Below the pieces are notes generated by a model. The model did no database searches. It saw nothing but the letters and a program-made list of their open reading frames with translations, and was not told where the DNA came from. Below, one piece after another: positions 5,867 through 7,240 of a stretch of DNA of 7,240 bases (the stretch's first letter is position 1; the number at the start of each line of letters is the position of its first letter). Source of the DNA: Candidatus Firestonebacteria bacterium RIFOXYA2_FULL_40_8 (GTDB lineage Bacteria; Oederibacteriota; D2-FULL-39-29). The position numbers and the translations under genes were made by a program. The stretch lies in the NCBI GenBank assembly GCA_001778355.1, contig MFGS01000087.1, positions 1,619 through 8,858 of the forward strand, in the 5' to 3' direction.

Positions 5867-6003
5867 TTCTAGGCTCTGGGCTCTAGGCACTGGGAAGAAA
5901 AATGCTTTAAAATGAAAAAGGTTCCGGTTTCCAATCATAGGAAACTAGAACCTTTTTTTTGTTTTTCTTGCTTTTCCCAGAACCTAGAACCCAGAGCCTG
6001 TCT
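5867..6003. repeat. Long palindromic element with 14-base units in both arms
   Basis: The left arm 5870-5896 and the right arm 5974-6000 are inverted copies with about 23 of 27 positions complementary. Each arm is made of two tandem 14-base units. On the left these are TTCTAGGCTCTGGG (5867-5880) and CTCTAGGCACTGGG (5881-5894). On the right they are CCCAGAACCTAGAA (5976-5989) and a second unit starting CCCAGAGCCTG at 5990. The inner terminator stem shares the CTAGAACC core (5945-5952) with the right arm, so it may derive from the same unit. This resembles a dispersed intergenic palindrome family, but no other copy lies in the window. Confidence 0.75.
5915..5960. terminator. Predicted bidirectional terminator between ridA and rpmB
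   Basis: GGTTCCGGTTTCC (5920-5932) pairs with GGAAACTAGAACC (5940-5952), leaving one mismatch, one G-T wobble and a seven-base loop. Eight Ts follow at 5953-5960, then G and five more Ts, which suits Rho-independent stopping of plus-strand ridA transcription. On the minus strand a shorter run of five Ts (complement of 5915-5919) follows the same hairpin, so it could also end rpmB transcription. The position between two converging genes fits that dual role. Confidence 0.85.
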
Positions 6004-6008
6004 TGATC

Positions 6009-6164
6009 TTACTTCGATTTTCTCTTTAAACACTTGGCGCAAATCATCTCGCCTTTTACTTTCCTGAGGTTAGGATAAGACTTTCTTAAGCATTTTTTGT
6101 TGGCGTGTGATACAAGATTGATAACCAACGGTTTCTTCCCGCATACTGTGCAAACTTTTGACAT
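6009..6164 (-). CDS. rpmB: Ribosomal protein bL28, short zinc-ribbon form
   Basis: The minus strand encodes a 51-residue basic protein beginning MSKVCTVCGKKPLVINLVSH and ending in MICAKCLKRKSK. It fits bacterial L28: an N-terminal CxxC (C5, C8), an SHANKKC block (19-25) where the family has SHAxN, then PNLRKVK (31-37, family pattern pNLq-v), and a second CxxC (C42, C45) completing a zinc ribbon. It is shorter than the common length of about 60 to 78 residues. The ATG at 6164-6162 has AAGGAGA (complement of 6169-6175) at good spacing. It reads away from recG and towards ridA, and ends at the palindromic terminator element. A strong promoter lies upstream at 6224-6252. Confidence 0.92.
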   Translation of the reverse strand: MSKVCTVCGKKPLVINLVSHANKKCLRKSYPNLRKVKGEMICAKCLKRKSK

Positions 6165-6223
6165 ATTCTCTCCTTCATAAAACAAATTGAATTCATCGTT
6201 GTTTTTGTGATATTCTTATGTAG

Positions 6224-6252
6224 ATTATATTGAAAAGGGGTAAAAAAGTCAA
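6224..6252 (-). promoter_or_regulatory. Strong predicted sigma70-like promoter for rpmB
   Basis: Read on the minus strand, TTGACT (complement of 6247-6252) and TATAAT (complement of 6224-6229) are separated by exactly 17 bases. That is 11 of 12 consensus positions with ideal spacing. Transcription would start near 6217 and give rpmB a leader of about 50 bases. The -35 box ends only nine bases before the recG ATG on the opposite strand, so the two genes share a very compact control region. Confidence 0.8.
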
Positions 6253-6261
6253 CAAGAAACT

Positions 6262-7240
6262 ATGGGAAAAGAAGAATTACGATACATAAAAGGGATTGGT
6301 CCGGTAAAAGCATCATCACTTAAGCGGATAGGTGTCAAATCCGTTAAAGAACTCATGTTTTTTTTCCCACGTTGGCATGTATATAGGAGCAGACTTACCT
6401 CTATCTCTGCTATTGAAACAGGAGGTAAATATTTTATTAAAGGCGTGATAGATGGTATTGAAGAGCTTAGAAAACCGGGAAGAAACATAATCAAGGTACA
6501 AATAAAGGATGAAAGCGGAGAGAGTTTGACCTGGATATGGTACAACCGTCCATATATGAAGCCCGCATTTTTTCCAGGTAGAAAGGTTATAATAAATGAC
6601 ACTGTTGAAAATACTAGATGGGGAAAACAAATAACAGGGACAAATGATTCTTTTGTTTTTATTGAAGAAAAAGAAGACAAAGCAATATCAGAAGAGGAGA
6701 TACTGTCTTTCTATAAAACGACTCCGATTTTAACTAATACATTCTTCAGAGATATAATGGAAGAGCTAATAAAGAACAACCTTGTGGATATTCATGAGAT
6801 ACTGCCTCCCGGACTGACTTCAAAACTGGATCTTTATATAATGAAAGAAGCGATTTTGAAGATACATTTTCCAAAAACAGTGCAGGAGCTGGAGAAAGCC
6901 CGACAACGGCTGGTGTTTAATGAGCTTCTGATACTCCAGTTGTTTCTTGCAAAAAGAAAAAAATATTTTGGTAGAAAAGTTAAAAATAGAAACTATAATA
7001 TAGATTCTTCTGTTGTTGAGAAGATAATTGGTAAAATAGGTTTTAATCTGACTTCTGCGCAAGTAAGAGTTTTGGATGAAATTAAGCAAGATCTCTTAAA
7101 GCAATGTCCGATGAATCGTCTTCTTCAGGGGGATGTTGGTTCGGGAAAGACCATTGTTGCATTGCTTTCAATTATTCCGGTGCTTGAGAACGGTTATCAG
7201 GCTGCAATTATGGCGCCGACAGAAATATTGGCGGAGCAGC
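6262..7240 (+). CDS. recG: ATP-dependent DNA helicase RecG (N-terminal part)
   Basis: The first 326 residues of RecG are present; the frame is open to the right edge. RecG is a superfamily 2 helicase that remodels stalled replication forks and branched DNA. Residues 1-35 carry a helix-hairpin-helix-like IKGIGPVKASSLKRIGVKSV followed by FFFPRWHVYRSRL. The wedge OB-fold is at about 50-135 (YFIKGVIDGIEEL, SGESLTWIWYNRPYM). The linker has FPKTVQELEKARQRLVFNEL, followed by FNLTSAQVRVLDEI, which aligns with the Q-like region. Walker A RLLQGDVGSGKT has GxxGxGKT at 290-297, and motif Ia MAPTEILAEQ is the last block seen. The start is ATG 6262. An in-frame stop at 6241-6243 excludes a longer form, but no good ribosome site lies close; AAAAGGGG at 6233-6240 is about 21 bases away. 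Confidence 0.96.
   Translation, partial: MGKEELRYIKGIGPVKASSLKRIGVKSVKELMFFFPRWHVYRSRLTSISAIETGGKYFIKGVIDGIEELRKPGRNIIKVQIKDESGESLTWIWYNRPYMKPAFFPGRKVIINDTVENTRWGKQITGTNDSFVFIEEKEDKAISEEEILSFYKTTPILTNTFFRDIMEELIKNNLVDIHEILPPGLTSKLDLYIMKEAILKIHFPKTVQELEKARQRLVFNELLILQLFLAKRKKYFGRKVKNRNYNIDSSVVEKIIGKIGFNLTSAQVRVLDEIKQDLLKQCPMNRLLQGDVGSGKTIVALLSIIPVLENGYQAAIMAPTEILAEQ

Noticed and set aside
6249..6680. Minus-strand open frame of 143 codons
   Set aside because: It lies opposite recG, whose frame shows clear family motifs throughout. The minus-strand product has no recognisable domain or ribosome site and is a coding shadow.

Overview
This AT-rich window reads as housekeeping chromosome from an uncultured or poorly sampled bacterium. 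Nothing in it fixes the phylum. The block gerM-like / murI / rph / rdgB, the short zinc-ribbon bL28, the AHDFNN-type hybrid kinase and the short intergenic repeats would suit deep-branching Gram-negative candidate phyla (Elusimicrobia- or Omnitrophica-like). That placement is an inference. No phage, transposase, CRISPR or secondary-metabolism gene is visible.

Layout. Positions 1-2721 hold a tight plus-strand operon: the tail of an unidentified gene (possibly a cell-wall amidase), a membrane-anchored GerM-domain protein, glutamate racemase (MurI), RNase PH (Rph) and a RdgB/HAM1-type NTP pyrophosphatase. Three of the four junctions overlap by 4-10 bases, and the downstream gene at each of those starts with GTG or TTG, which points to translational coupling. 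Positions 2722-3274 are a 553-base protein-free stretch. It holds an intact tRNA-Pro(UGG) with encoded CCA, a degraded partial copy of the tRNA leader and 5' end upstream, a GC-rich palindrome cluster inside that copy, and a second copy of the tRNA 3' end plus AT-rich inverted repeats downstream. Positions 3202-5397 hold a sigma70-like promoter, a soluble PAS-kinase-receiver hybrid histidine kinase and, 11 bases later, a flavin-reductase-like FMN protein. Positions 5479-5862 encode RidA. Positions 5867-6003 are a long palindromic element enclosing a terminator hairpin that lies between the convergent ridA and rpmB genes. A small minus-strand rpmB (bL28, 51 aa) follows, with a very good minus-strand promoter that ends only 9 bases before the divergent recG start. 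recG runs off the right edge.

How the genes work together. MurI supplies D-glutamate for peptidoglycan. Rph trims tRNA 3' ends and RdgB clears non-canonical purine nucleotides. RidA removes reactive enamine/imine intermediates, bL28 is a ribosomal protein and RecG remodels stalled replication forks. The kinase may sense an intracellular signal through its PAS domain, but no output regulator is adjacent.

I found no convincing new multi-gene system. The most interesting material is the non-coding repeat structure around tRNA-Pro and in the ridA-rpmB gap.
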